From: Chitinophagales bacterium
GTDB taxonomy: Bacteria > Bacteroidota > Bacteroidia > Chitinophagales > Saprospiraceae
Reading direction: 5' to 3'
Length of the DNA: 39,565 bases
NCBI GenBank assembly: GCA_022360175.1
Contig: JAKSDI010000313.1
Span: 1 to 39,565, forward strand
Positions 1 through 8,114 of this stretch are shown piece by piece. The translations under genes and the position numbers were made by a program. How positions within the stretch are numbered: the stretch's first letter is position 1; each line of letters starts with the position of its first letter. The notes below the pieces were generated by a model. That model did not search any database. It worked only from the letters and a program-made list of their open reading frames with translations, and had not been told where the DNA came from.

Positions 1-105
1 ATGTATGATCGGGCAGATAAAATTGGGGGGGAAATATCATTAGAAGAGGTAAACCCTATAGGTACAAGACTAAAATTTTTATTACCCATAAAATCAAAAA
101 AATGA
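1..105 (+). CDS. Sensor histidine kinase, C-terminal end only (partial)
   Basis: The first 34 codons are open from base 1 and stop at TGA 103-105. The visible peptide contains KIGGEISLEE followed by GTRLKFLLPI. That spacing matches the end of the HATPase_c domain of NarX/DesK-type kinases, where a KIGG-type strand is followed by the GT box and an F-x-LP strand. The stop overlaps the start of the response regulator gene (ATGA), so the two are translationally coupled and almost certainly cognate. The sensor, membrane and His-phosphoacceptor parts lie outside the window, so the signal is unknown. The ATG at base 1 is an internal codon, not the start. Confidence 0.8.
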   Translation: MYDRADKIGGEISLEEVNPIGTRLKFLLPIKSKK

Positions 106-758
106 AAAAAATTGCAATAGTAGAAGACAAAAAAGATGTTGCACACAGTATCCAAAGAGCAATAGAAAATACTGAAGGATTAGAGTTTTCCGCATATTAT
201 CTCTCTGCAGAAGCTGCTCTAAACGGTATTCCCAATCTCATTCCAGATATCATAATTATGGATATTGGGCTCCCGAAAATGAATGGAATAGACTGCATGT
301 TAAAGCTCAAACAAAAGCTACCTAATTTATCTTTCCTCATGTTCACTGTTTTTGATAATGATGAAAAACTTTTCAATGCCTTACGCTATGGGGCAGATGG
401 CTATATACTCAAATCAGGTACCATATTTGATGTTATCCGCGCTGTGAAAGAACTCATTGGTGGTGGAGCACCAATGAGCAGAGATATTGCTAGAAGAGTA
501 CTATTAAGTCATAGAACAATTTCTAATAAATCAAGCAAAGAATTTGAAGAACTCACGCCACGTCAGAACGAAGTTGTCAAACTAATCGCCGAAGGTAAGC
601 TCAATAAAGAAATAGCTGATATATTGGGCATAAAAGAAGGTACAGTAAGACAACATAATTATAATATATATAAGAAACTTCATGTCAACAATCGTACCGA
701 AGTAGCAAAAAAATTAAGAGACTTGAATAAAGGAGAAAACAAAGAGGGCGGTAAATAA
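102..758 (+). CDS. NarL/LuxR-family response regulator
   Basis: A 218-residue two-component response regulator. The receiver domain covers about residues 1-120, with the acidic pair E8/D9, phosphoacceptor D54 in IIIMDIGLPKMNG, T82 and K104 (YILKSG). A LuxR-type helix-turn-helix follows at about 150-207 (LTPRQNEVVKLIAEG, then NKEIADILGIKEGTVRQH). Length and domain order are normal for the NarL group, so it should bind DNA as a dimer after phosphorylation. The start overlaps the stop of the upstream kinase by ATGA, making that kinase the obvious partner. The regulon cannot be read from the sequence. It converges with the peptide transporter gene on the other strand. Confidence 0.93.
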   Translation: MKKIAIVEDKKDVAHSIQRAIENTEGLEFSAYYLSAEAALNGIPNLIPDIIIMDIGLPKMNGIDCMLKLKQKLPNLSFLMFTVFDNDEKLFNALRYGADGYILKSGTIFDVIRAVKELIGGGAPMSRDIARRVLLSHRTISNKSSKEFEELTPRQNEVVKLIAEGKLNKEIADILGIKEGTVRQHNYNIYKKLHVNNRTEVAKKLRDLNKGENKEGGK

Positions 759-779
759 ACTCAAAGTATCTTTTGAAGT

Positions 780-851
780 AAATAACTCAGTATAAAGTAT
801 CCGTACAATTAGGTTAATCGTCTTCAACAGTCACTTTATACGGAGTTATTT
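780..851. terminator. Long inverted repeat between convergent genes, probable bidirectional terminator
   Basis: Arms 780-798 and 833-851 are 19 bp each and complementary except at one position (a789 against g842), with a 34-base loop. The hairpin lies between the stop of the response regulator (758) and the stop of the POT transporter (890, minus). T-rich sequence follows on both sides (TTATTTGAATTTTG on plus, TTATTTACTTC on minus). This fits a terminator shared by the convergent genes. The arms are long and the loop wide for a simple terminator, so a small inverted-repeat element is possible. Confidence 0.5.
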
Positions 852-889
852 GAATTTTGTTGCACATCATCCTAAACCTCAACTTCCCC

Positions 890-2437
890 CTAATGCACAC
901 CACTCATCATTTTCTTTATTTGCGGAGACACCATTAATGCAAGTATACCTACCATAATAGTCAACACACCGAAACTTGCATATACTGAAACGTATGAAAA
1001 TAATTGCTGAAAATTTTCGCTGTTTTGGGCAGCAGCTTCTGGCGTTGTTCCTGTAATAAATTCAACAATATACCTGAAGATGCCTTGACCAAATACAGAG
1101 GTTTCGCCTTCTGCAACAGTGGTGAGTTTTGCAATTTTTCCAGCAAAAAAATGTCCGTAAAAATTTGCTGAGAACCATACTCCCATTACAAAAGACAGGT
1201 ATTTTACAGGTGACAATTCTGTCATTTTGGATAAACCAATGGGAGATAAACATAACTCACCAATGGTCAATACAAAATAACCAATGACCAGATAAGACAT
1301 GGAAGTTTTCGCAAATGTATCAGCACTGTGAATAGACATCGCAAAAATTACAAATCCAAGTCCTAATAAAAGCATGCCTAAAGCCAGTTTTATTGGAGAA
1401 TTAGGATTCTTTTTTATGTTCGATAAATAGGTCCATAATATCGAAAAAGGAATTGCTAATAGTAATATAAATCCAGCATTAATACTATTGGTACCAGCGG
1501 CATCCATTCCTACTAAATTTACATTCCTGTCTGCAAAAAGGGTTAGAGAACTTCCTGCTTGCTCAAAAATAGCTGAAAATAAAGTGTAAAGTATTGTAAA
1601 ATAAACAGCTACTAGTAGCCTGCTTTTTTCTTTAGGAGTAACTGACTGTAGAATGTATATGATATATCCTACTAGTAAAAAAGATACCACCCAAACGATA
1701 TAGTGTTCAAATTCATTGAACTTGACTACAAGGGCAAAAAGCGGAACCACTAGAAAGGCCGCTATATAAATTAAATTCCCATTTCTTATTCCAAATGTTT
1801 TCTTCGAAAATAATGCCTGGTTGGTTACTAAACCTTTGCTTTCAAAAATATTCGATTTTAGTCCTCGTTGGAATACAAATAATCCGAGCAGCATCCCAAA
1901 GCCAGCCAACATAAAGCCATAGTGCCAGCCATAATTTTCGGCAAACCAGGCGCAGGCCAATGGCGCAATAAAAGCACCTAGGTTTATTCCCAGATAAAAA
2001 ATGGTAAATCCCGCATCACGCCTGGTATCACCCTGCTTGTATAAGTCGCCTACAAAAGAAGATATGTTGGGCTTAAAGAAACCATTTCCAACTATAATCA
2101 GCCCCAAAGATCCATAGAAGAAAACGGGATGTTCAAAGGAAAGAAAAAAATGCCCCAGGGCCATTAAAATACCACCAAGCAATATGGCTTTTCTAAATCC
2201 TAAAACTTTATCCGCAAGCATTCCCCCAATCATGGGAGTTACGTACACCAATGACATGTAAGCGGCAAAAACGCCAAATGCCATATCATCCGTAAATAAT
2301 AAATGCTTGGTCATGTATAGCACCAATAAAGCCCTCATGCCGTAGAACGAGAATCGTTCCCATAGTTCCGCAAAAAATAAATACGTTAATCCTCTTGGGT
2401 GTCCAAATAAATCCTTTGGTGTGCCTGCAGTTTGCAT
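890..2437 (-). CDS. POT/PTR2-family proton-dependent oligopeptide transporter
   Basis: An inner-membrane major-facilitator protein that imports di- and tripeptides with protons. The N-terminus carries the POT signature ELWERFSFYG (E24, E27, R28, F29 counted from the chosen start), the motif involved in proton coupling. It is followed by GGMLADKVLGFRKA and the PTR2 motif region NGFFKPNISSFVGDLY. Many hydrophobic helices follow, and FSANFYGHFFAGKIA sits in the C-terminal half. Its 515 residues are normal for bacterial POT proteins. The frame can be extended upstream to a TTG at 2461, but the ATG at 2437 is preferred because POT proteins begin close to this motif and the extra codons are an A/T-rich leader. 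It appears monocistronic. Exact peptide preference cannot be told. Confidence 0.93.
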   Translation of the reverse strand: MQTAGTPKDLFGHPRGLTYLFFAELWERFSFYGMRALLVLYMTKHLLFTDDMAFGVFAAYMSLVYVTPMIGGMLADKVLGFRKAILLGGILMALGHFFLSFEHPVFFYGSLGLIIVGNGFFKPNISSFVGDLYKQGDTRRDAGFTIFYLGINLGAFIAPLACAWFAENYGWHYGFMLAGFGMLLGLFVFQRGLKSNIFESKGLVTNQALFSKKTFGIRNGNLIYIAAFLVVPLFALVVKFNEFEHYIVWVVSFLLVGYIIYILQSVTPKEKSRLLVAVYFTILYTLFSAIFEQAGSSLTLFADRNVNLVGMDAAGTNSINAGFILLLAIPFSILWTYLSNIKKNPNSPIKLALGMLLLGLGFVIFAMSIHSADTFAKTSMSYLVIGYFVLTIGELCLSPIGLSKMTELSPVKYLSFVMGVWFSANFYGHFFAGKIAKLTTVAEGETSVFGQGIFRYIVEFITGTTPEAAAQNSENFQQLFSYVSVYASFGVLTIMVGILALMVSPQIKKMMSGVH

Positions 2438-2634
2438 TATCTTGATTTTTAAAATTAGCAATATGGTGTCCTGTCTAAAGCATTGATCACTTTTAGACTT
2501 CCGTCAAATTCCCAGCTAAGTATTATTTGCCGATTTCAGAGATTCATGAGGCTCGGCCAAACTAAGAGCGTAGCGTGTTCAATAATGAATAAGTATAATG
2601 GTATCAGGAGTGCGATCTGATTTTAGTGATAGAT

Positions 2635-3528
2635 TCAAAAAGAATCTTTATCATCCCAAATGACATTGCAGATTTTCCATTTTCCTTTTATTTTAATAAA
2701 CTGGAACATTTTAGTGCCTTTCCCAGAAAATTTCTCATCCCTCAATACTCCTTCCTTTTCGTACTGAGAAATCCGCTGTGCAATATGTCCTGTAATGGTC
2801 GTTTTTTCTTCTATCTCATATTCTTCAAAATCCTGTAGTGTCCCATCCGTCAACCATACTTTCCTCGGTGTGATAAAACTTTGTAAGTCAAAAATCTCCC
2901 CTACCCCTTTCGTATTTTTTATAATGATGGCCTGGTCAAGGCAAGTTTCATAAAGCAGGTTTAGCTTCGGATTGCCTTCTGTATTACTGAAAGCACTAAA
3001 GAACTTTTTAACCAAACGGTCAATTCTCAACTTATCTAAATCCAATCTGTATAAACTTTGCTCTTTATCATTCTGTAGAGCTGTTTTGTAAAATGACAAT
3101 CCTAATTTTTCTATCAGCTTAATAGAACTCTTATTGCCTGGGATAGTGGTTGCCAATATGACCTGATAATCTGTAGTGTCGATAATGTATTCTAACACCA
3201 TTTTAGAAGCTTCATAAGCATATCCCTTTCCCTGGAAGGAAGGCAAAAACGCAAAACCAATATCATAAAAAGGCAAATGTTCTCTTTTGATTAATGTGAT
3301 GACTCCGATTTTTGTGTTGTCTGAATCCTGGACAACCCAATACGTAATCTTATTGTTATCAATGATTTTTTGAATATAGTTAATTGCATCAGCATCGCTC
3401 TTGATGTTCCTGTCACCTATGAAAGTTAACCAACCTCTGGTGTTGACTAATTCCTGGATAAAAGGACTATCACTTAGCTCAAGAGGCTTAAGGTTTAATC
3501 TGTCTGTTCTTTGATATTTACTATTCAT
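2635..3528 (-). CDS. GNAT acetyltransferase fused to an NTF2-like (SnoaL/DUF4440-type) domain
   Basis: A 297-residue two-domain protein. Residues about 1-170 are a RimJ/RimL-type GNAT N-acetyltransferase: RLNLKPLELSDSPFIQELV at the start, DIGFAFLPSFQGKGYAYEAS with the acetyl-CoA loop QGKGYA, and NKSSIKLIEKLGL near the end of the fold. Residues about 175-297 look like a compact NTF2-like cone: an opening helix with FFSAFSN, then YEKEGVLRDEKFSGKGTK and the closing strand IKGKWKICNVIWDD. The latter domain is usually a separate protein of about 125 residues. The start at 3528 was chosen over an upstream in-frame ATG at 3555 because it gives an 8-bp overlap with the preceding gene (ATGAATAG) and places the GNAT domain at the N-terminus. 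The acetyl acceptor is unknown. Confidence 0.82.
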   Translation of the reverse strand: MNSKYQRTDRLNLKPLELSDSPFIQELVNTRGWLTFIGDRNIKSDADAINYIQKIIDNNKITYWVVQDSDNTKIGVITLIKREHLPFYDIGFAFLPSFQGKGYAYEASKMVLEYIIDTTDYQVILATTIPGNKSSIKLIEKLGLSFYKTALQNDKEQSLYRLDLDKLRIDRLVKKFFSAFSNTEGNPKLNLLYETCLDQAIIIKNTKGVGEIFDLQSFITPRKVWLTDGTLQDFEEYEIEEKTTITGHIAQRISQYEKEGVLRDEKFSGKGTKMFQFIKIKGKWKICNVIWDDKDSF

Positions 3529-4012
3529 TTTTAGCTTGGCTTTGTACACTTTCAAAAGCTATTTTCCAGGTATCATCAGCTTGCCTTCTCCACGCAATGA
3601 TATAGGTCCCTGGATTTTTAATGGTATCCCTGGTTTGTTTATGGATGAAAATTTCATTGAAGTAATTGTGAGAGATAACCATATCCTGGGAAGTTATAAA
3701 GGAAGGTTTCCCTCTCTCTAACAGTTGTACTTCATAGTGCTTATAAATGTTTTCCCAAATCGCTTTAGTCGAGTCTTTTGATATTTCACGAATTGGTGTA
3801 TCGGGAAATACGTTGGTAAATTCATCTTCAAAGAAATCTAACCAATCGTAATTGAACCGTTCATAGACCGTATAGAAGCTGTCTATTCTCGATGCTATAA
3901 TGGCCTCTAAATCCTCGTCCTTGGTTTTCATTTGTTCTTCCTGTTCATACTTACAAGCGAAGCACAGGAAAAGCGATAAAACAAGGCCTACAGAAGATTT
4001 CACTTTGATCAT
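3521..4012 (-). CDS. Small secreted, probably lipid-anchored protein with NTF2/DUF4440-like domain
   Basis: A 163-residue protein with a short hydrophobic signal (VGLVLSLFLCFAC) ending in a Cys that could be lipidated, although the lipobox is imperfect (F-A-C, with Cys rather than Leu at -3). The remainder is amphipathic with the tryptophan/aromatic pattern of DUF4440/SnoaL-like folds: RIDSFYTVYERFNYDWLDFF at the start and TYIIAWRRQADDTWKIAFES at the end. Enzyme or ligand-binding roles are both possible and no catalytic residues can be assigned. The gene's end overlaps the start of the GNAT-NTF2 gene by 8 bp, so the two are co-translated and the cell makes two NTF2-like domains, one outside and one inside. 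The 146-bp region upstream must carry their promoter. Confidence 0.75.
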   Translation of the reverse strand: MIKVKSSVGLVLSLFLCFACKYEQEEQMKTKDEDLEAIIASRIDSFYTVYERFNYDWLDFFEDEFTNVFPDTPIREISKDSTKAIWENIYKHYEVQLLERGKPSFITSQDMVISHNYFNEIFIHKQTRDTIKNPGTYIIAWRRQADDTWKIAFESVQSQAKNE

Positions 4013-4158
4013 TTTTTATTTTAATTGCCAATGTCAGTTAACGGAATCAATTCAACTTTTCTTATCACTAACTGCAAAGAAGAAACAATACAAACATGCT
4101 TCATAGCTTTGTAACTAAAAATCATAAAAAGTAACAATTGTGAGTTTTTGTAACCCTA

Positions 4159-5271
4159 CTATTTACTGGTGTTCTTCAAGAATTCGGCCAATAATGCAGC
4201 ATCTATAGAAATGTGCTCAGGAGGGATTCTTAGTCGATATTTGCTTTCTCCGATAAAGGTGATAAGGTCTTTTCGTTCTAATTTGTTATCGGCTTCAAGC
4301 TGAAGAATGGCATTGATGTTATCAATAATTCTCGTGAGGTAAGTTTGGCTTTTTATTTCGCCACCAGCATTGACTGTGATGAATTGCTGGTTGGGTTCAA
4401 GATGTTTTCTCCGATAGGCAAATAATAGTAAGTTTTTGTATTGAGTAGTTTTAGATTTAAAATCTATTCTTGCATCGTAAATCCCTTTGGACGGGATGTT
4501 TAACTGCACCAATGACCAATCCAAAAAATGAATACGCATTTCATTCGGTTTTGGCGTATGGGCTAACTCAATAACCCAACTTGTCGCCAATACTAAAAAC
4601 ACCGCGACTAAAGAACTTTTTGCTATAACCCGAATAAGGTGATTCGTGTATCCATCGTCTAACACAATAAATACATCATTCAATTGAGAAATAAACAATA
4701 AAAGAATAACAAGAATAGAAATAATCGCTACCAATTTTAACCCCCGATACATGAAGGTTCTAAAAAACGAAATAGCCATCAGGATACACAAAAATGTAGT
4801 CAATAAAACATCAGGAATAGCCGCAACTTTTATTTGATGGTAAGCAGTATTTCCTATCGTAGAAGATAATACAAATGTAAGGGAGGCCACTATTAAAATA
4901 ATTATGGCAATGATTTTTACATTTTTTTCATTCCTATAAATAAATGAGGGTGCACTATCAAAATAATAGAGCGCCAACAGCCAAAACAGGTTGTTGACAG
5001 TAGATAACAGGTTTACGCCTACCTGATAAGTAACGGTGTCAGCAAACAAAAAATAGTTTGCCACGTAAGCCCATACACCTGCAACTACCCAAATTAACAT
5101 TCCAAAACTTAGATATAATAAGCCTCGGTCAACTCGTTTGACAGCATTTCCTTCTTCCAATACCTGTTTAAAACGTATTCTGATATTATAGTAAATCGCC
5201 AAAAGAAGAATAGCTCCAATAAATGAAATACTAATGTGGGATATATTATGAAACTGAGTTACTTCAATCAT
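4159..5271 (-). CDS. Seven-helix integral membrane protein with cytosolic C-terminal domain, unknown function
   Basis: I do not recognise the family. The 370-residue protein shows seven hydrophobic segments at about 13-30, 48-70, 80-103, 118-137, 150-170, 175-196 and 213-231. A soluble C-terminal domain of about 130 residues follows, with alternating strands and helices (DARIDFKSKTTQYKNLLLFA, then LLAEFLKN near the end). The arrangement, an N-terminal 7-TM sensor-like bundle plus a C-terminal soluble domain, resembles 7TMR-type receptors, but no kinase, cyclase or helix-turn-helix motif is visible. It may be expressed alone: gaps of 146 bp downstream and more than 300 bp upstream separate it from its neighbours. 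The upstream gap holds insertion-sequence relics. Confidence 0.7.
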   Translation of the reverse strand: MIEVTQFHNISHISISFIGAILLLAIYYNIRIRFKQVLEEGNAVKRVDRGLLYLSFGMLIWVVAGVWAYVANYFLFADTVTYQVGVNLLSTVNNLFWLLALYYFDSAPSFIYRNEKNVKIIAIIILIVASLTFVLSSTIGNTAYHQIKVAAIPDVLLTTFLCILMAISFFRTFMYRGLKLVAIISILVILLLFISQLNDVFIVLDDGYTNHLIRVIAKSSLVAVFLVLATSWVIELAHTPKPNEMRIHFLDWSLVQLNIPSKGIYDARIDFKSKTTQYKNLLLFAYRRKHLEPNQQFITVNAGGEIKSQTYLTRIIDNINAILQLEADNKLERKDLITFIGESKYRLRIPPEHISIDAALLAEFLKNTSK

Positions 5272-5367
5272 ATTGCTGATAGCGTCTTAATCTGAAGTAG
5301 TCACGATAAAAGCTGACAGTATGTATAAATTAGCATAAGCACATACTACTTTCAATCAGGTTTTACC

Positions 5368-5481
5368 ATGACTACACAAGACAAGGTAATCAAAACTAAG
5401 CTAGGATTACTAAAACTAGCGACGCATTTAAATAATGTATCCCAAGCCTGTCGGGCTGCATACTTATTTTCCATCGCATAG
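5368..5481 (+). pseudogene. Relic of an IS481-family transposase, N-terminal fragment
   Basis: The frame from ATG 5368 begins MTTQDKVIKTKLGLLKLA and continues THLNNVSQACR before diverging and stopping at 5481 after 37 codons. IS481-type DDE transposases begin with the pattern MTT-x-EKVIK-x-KLGLL-LA...LGNVSQACK, so this is the first 29 or so residues of such a protein. The match ends abruptly at about 5454, where sequence that reads as an IS3 OrfA on the opposite strand begins. The helix-turn-helix remainder and catalytic core are missing, so it is dead. A TGT-rich stretch upstream (from about 5320) could hold the old terminal repeat, but I cannot prove an end. Confidence 0.65.
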
Positions 5482-5584
5482 CTTTTTCCAATATCCCATG
5501 ATCCATGCTTAGATTGGCTTACATCTCTTTCAACCGAGCATTCTCGGCTTCCAAGACTTCGGTCAACGGCATCTCATCTTTTGA
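5462..5584 (-). pseudogene. Relic of an IS3-family transposase OrfA, C-terminal coiled-coil fragment
   Basis: Reading the minus strand, the peptide TEVLEAENARLKEM is followed by an in-frame TAA (5521-5519) and then ANLSMDHGILEKAM. IS3-family OrfA proteins end in a leucine-zipper region with the pattern EAENARLK-x-MYA-L-(S/A)MDH-x-IL-x-A, so the stop sits exactly where a Tyr codon (TAC/TAT) is expected. One base change explains it. Both the helix-turn-helix start of OrfA and all of OrfB are absent. The fragment abuts the IS481 relic on the other strand, which suggests that one element inserted into or recombined with the other before both decayed. It lies just past the stop of the TonB receptor gene. 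Confidence 0.6.
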
Positions 5585-5608
5585 TAAAAGAATAAAACAG
5601 GAAAGAAC

Positions 5609-8008
5609 TCAAAACTCTATCCGATAATTAAAATTCGGAAACAGGCCTGTATGTAGCTCGTTTTCAATCTGTTTAGTTTCATCATTATAAAAGCTTTCGG
5701 CAATATTGAGTCGATTGGTTACATTTTGAATATCAAACATAATTGTATGCGTCAGTCTTTTTTTATTCACCCGATAGCTCATCCCTATATCAAACCGATA
5801 ATAAGCGCTTGAACGGTCTTCAAAAAGACGATCCTGAAACAAAACCTCTTCATTCATTTGTTGGGAAGCAGCAAGATCAATCGGAGTAAATCGGGTTCCA
5901 CCTGAAAGGGAAAATTTCCCATTGATCCCAAAAATATTTTGCTTGCCTTTCTTCTTTCCTATCGAGATTTCTTTTCCGGCTAAAATGTTCATTTGATAAT
6001 TGCCATTAAAGCGCGTATTGTATGTTCTACCATTTTGGGGAGTGAATTTCGAATCGTATAAAGAGCCTGTAAAAAGGAAATAATATTGATTAGAGAAGAA
6101 TTTTTCAAGTGTTACATCCAGCCCAATATTTCGTCCTGTTCCTTCTGGCACTGCTTCAGACAAACCTATTACACTCCAAACACTCGATGCATTCAAAATG
6201 GAAAAAGTGCTTTCAGAGTTTGCATCAATTGGAATATCATATAAATGCTGAAAATAAAACTCCGTCTTCAGACGCAACTCAGGCATAAAGATCCAATCAT
6301 ATCCCAGGACCGCATGAAAAGCTTTGCTTAAGCCCAAATTTTTCTTTGCCTTTATTTCTTCCTGAGCCTCCTCGCTGCTTTCAAACAGATAAACAGCAGG
6401 GTGCTCCATTTTACTATGCATTCCTACTGCAAGGCTCAGTTGGTGTTTTGCATTGACTTTCCATTGCAAAGCGGCCCGGGGCTCTAATGCCATCTTGTTA
6501 TTCAGGGTCATCAAAGAATAATGTAATCCAGAGAAAAGTGTCAAAGATTGGGCCAGGCGGCTCTTAGTTTGAGTAAAAGCCTGAATCAATTCAGTATTAC
6601 CCGAATTATCAAATGTTCGAATCAATGCTGCTGAATTATTCACTCTGTCATCTGCAGAAAATACAAATCTGGAATGGCTCACAATCGCCCCTACTCTAAT
6701 CGTATTCCGAGCATTGATTTTCTGATGATAGGTAGTACTCAATCGAAATGTACTATTCCCTATATCATCTTTATAATCACGAATTTGACGATAATTATCC
6801 GCTGCATCCAAATAATACTCATCATCAATTACTTGTTCGTAAGAACCGACAGCCACTGTCCTCCAATAACTTTTATTGGACAATAAAATGCGATGTGATA
6901 ACCCAATAGTTCCCATTTTTTGGATTTCTTTTCCTCCTGTTTGATCAAAGCGGCTCATCCAAAGTATAGAATCTGCTTCAGGTTTATCTTCTGCTACATT
7001 ATTACCTCCCAATCCGAAAATAGAGAAAACACCTGCCTTATCAGTTACCAAATTAACTTTAAAAGACAAATCCTGGTAGGCAGGTAAAATATCGCCTGCA
7101 GGATTCAGTCCAACTGCTGATAATGCCGCTAAAGTTGAATACCGATAGTTGAACAAATAAGAGGATTTTGAGCCTTTTTTAAAAGGCCCTTCTGTAGCCA
7201 GTTCAATCCCCAATGCACCCAACATAAAAGCAAATTCATGCTTTTCATTATTTCCATTTCTCATATTCAAATCAAAAACACCAGATAAAGCATTTCCAAA
7301 TTCGCCAGGAAAGGCGCCAGTATAAAAATCAGAATTGGATAAAGTCGTACTACTCAACATACTAATCGCACCTCCTGAATTGCCTACTGCTCCAAAATGA
7401 TTTGGGTTTGGGATCTGGATACCTTCCAATCGCCACAAAACCCCACTTGGAGAATTCCCTCGAATAACAATTTCATTAAATAAATCATTACCTGTTGCCG
7501 CTGTACTAACTCCAGCATAATTTTGTGCCATTCTCGCAGGATCAAAGGCGCTAAAAGCATAACGGGAAGTTTCTTCTACCGAAAAAGTACGAGCACTCAC
7601 CGCAGCAAATTCATTTAATGGTTTGGTTTTATCAGTTTGATCAGAGGCTTTAACCACTATCTCATTTAGCTGTTCGATTGACTCAACCAACTCAATATTC
7701 AACACCAGCTCCTTGCCCGATTTAAGTAAAACATTATTGATTTTAGCTATCTCATACCCCAGATAACTCACCTCAATATCCTGCCTGCCAACTGGAATAT
7801 TTTCAATTTTAAATTCGCCATTTTCGTCCGTACTCGTACCTATTATAGGGTCAATGGAAGTAATTGAAACATTGGCTCCAATCAATAGAAATTGAGCATC
7901 TTTATCAACCACTTTGCCTCGAATCGTTTGAGTAATAGTTTGTGCATAAGAAAGGTTAAATATCAATCCTAGGAGGATTGGTAGTAAAACTGCTTTTAAG
8001 TTTTTCAT
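5609..8008 (-). CDS. TonB-dependent outer-membrane receptor with CarboxypepD_reg-like N-terminal domain
   Basis: A 799-residue outer-membrane protein. A signal peptide covers about 1-22 (ending LSYAQ). Residues about 28-115 form a CarboxypepD_reg-like beta sandwich (IRGKVVDKDAQFLLIGANVS, DENGEFKIENIPVG). A plug domain follows at about 135-250 (NEIVIRGNSPSGVLWRLEGI, GGAISMLSSTTLSNSDFYTG, FPGEFGNALSGVFDLNMRNG), then a beta-barrel finishing in a C-terminal Phe (NYRIEF). Length is typical of Bacteroidota TonB receptors without a SusD partner, and no susD-like gene is adjacent. The substrate is therefore unknown; iron chelates, peptides or glycans are all possible. It is separated from the subtilase gene upstream by 106 bp, so co-transcription is possible but unproven. 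Confidence 0.92.
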   Translation of the reverse strand: MKNLKAVLLPILLGLIFNLSYAQTITQTIRGKVVDKDAQFLLIGANVSITSIDPIIGTSTDENGEFKIENIPVGRQDIEVSYLGYEIAKINNVLLKSGKELVLNIELVESIEQLNEIVVKASDQTDKTKPLNEFAAVSARTFSVEETSRYAFSAFDPARMAQNYAGVSTAATGNDLFNEIVIRGNSPSGVLWRLEGIQIPNPNHFGAVGNSGGAISMLSSTTLSNSDFYTGAFPGEFGNALSGVFDLNMRNGNNEKHEFAFMLGALGIELATEGPFKKGSKSSYLFNYRYSTLAALSAVGLNPAGDILPAYQDLSFKVNLVTDKAGVFSIFGLGGNNVAEDKPEADSILWMSRFDQTGGKEIQKMGTIGLSHRILLSNKSYWRTVAVGSYEQVIDDEYYLDAADNYRQIRDYKDDIGNSTFRLSTTYHQKINARNTIRVGAIVSHSRFVFSADDRVNNSAALIRTFDNSGNTELIQAFTQTKSRLAQSLTLFSGLHYSLMTLNNKMALEPRAALQWKVNAKHQLSLAVGMHSKMEHPAVYLFESSEEAQEEIKAKKNLGLSKAFHAVLGYDWIFMPELRLKTEFYFQHLYDIPIDANSESTFSILNASSVWSVIGLSEAVPEGTGRNIGLDVTLEKFFSNQYYFLFTGSLYDSKFTPQNGRTYNTRFNGNYQMNILAGKEISIGKKKGKQNIFGINGKFSLSGGTRFTPIDLAASQQMNEEVLFQDRLFEDRSSAYYRFDIGMSYRVNKKRLTHTIMFDIQNVTNRLNIAESFYNDETKQIENELHTGLFPNFNYRIEF

Positions 8009-8114
8009 GATGTGTTTTTAATAGTCCGGTGATTAGAACAAGAGGTATAAGGTGCTCTCTCAGGAGAGTTGTCTGCGGGACTGAGGAAGGGCATTCTAAA
8101 ATGTTTAAACTACC

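Noticed and set aside
2437-2461. Upstream TTG start for the POT transporter (523 residues)
   Set aside because: It adds eight codons of A/T-rich leader; the ATG at 2437 gives the usual short N-terminus before the POT signature.
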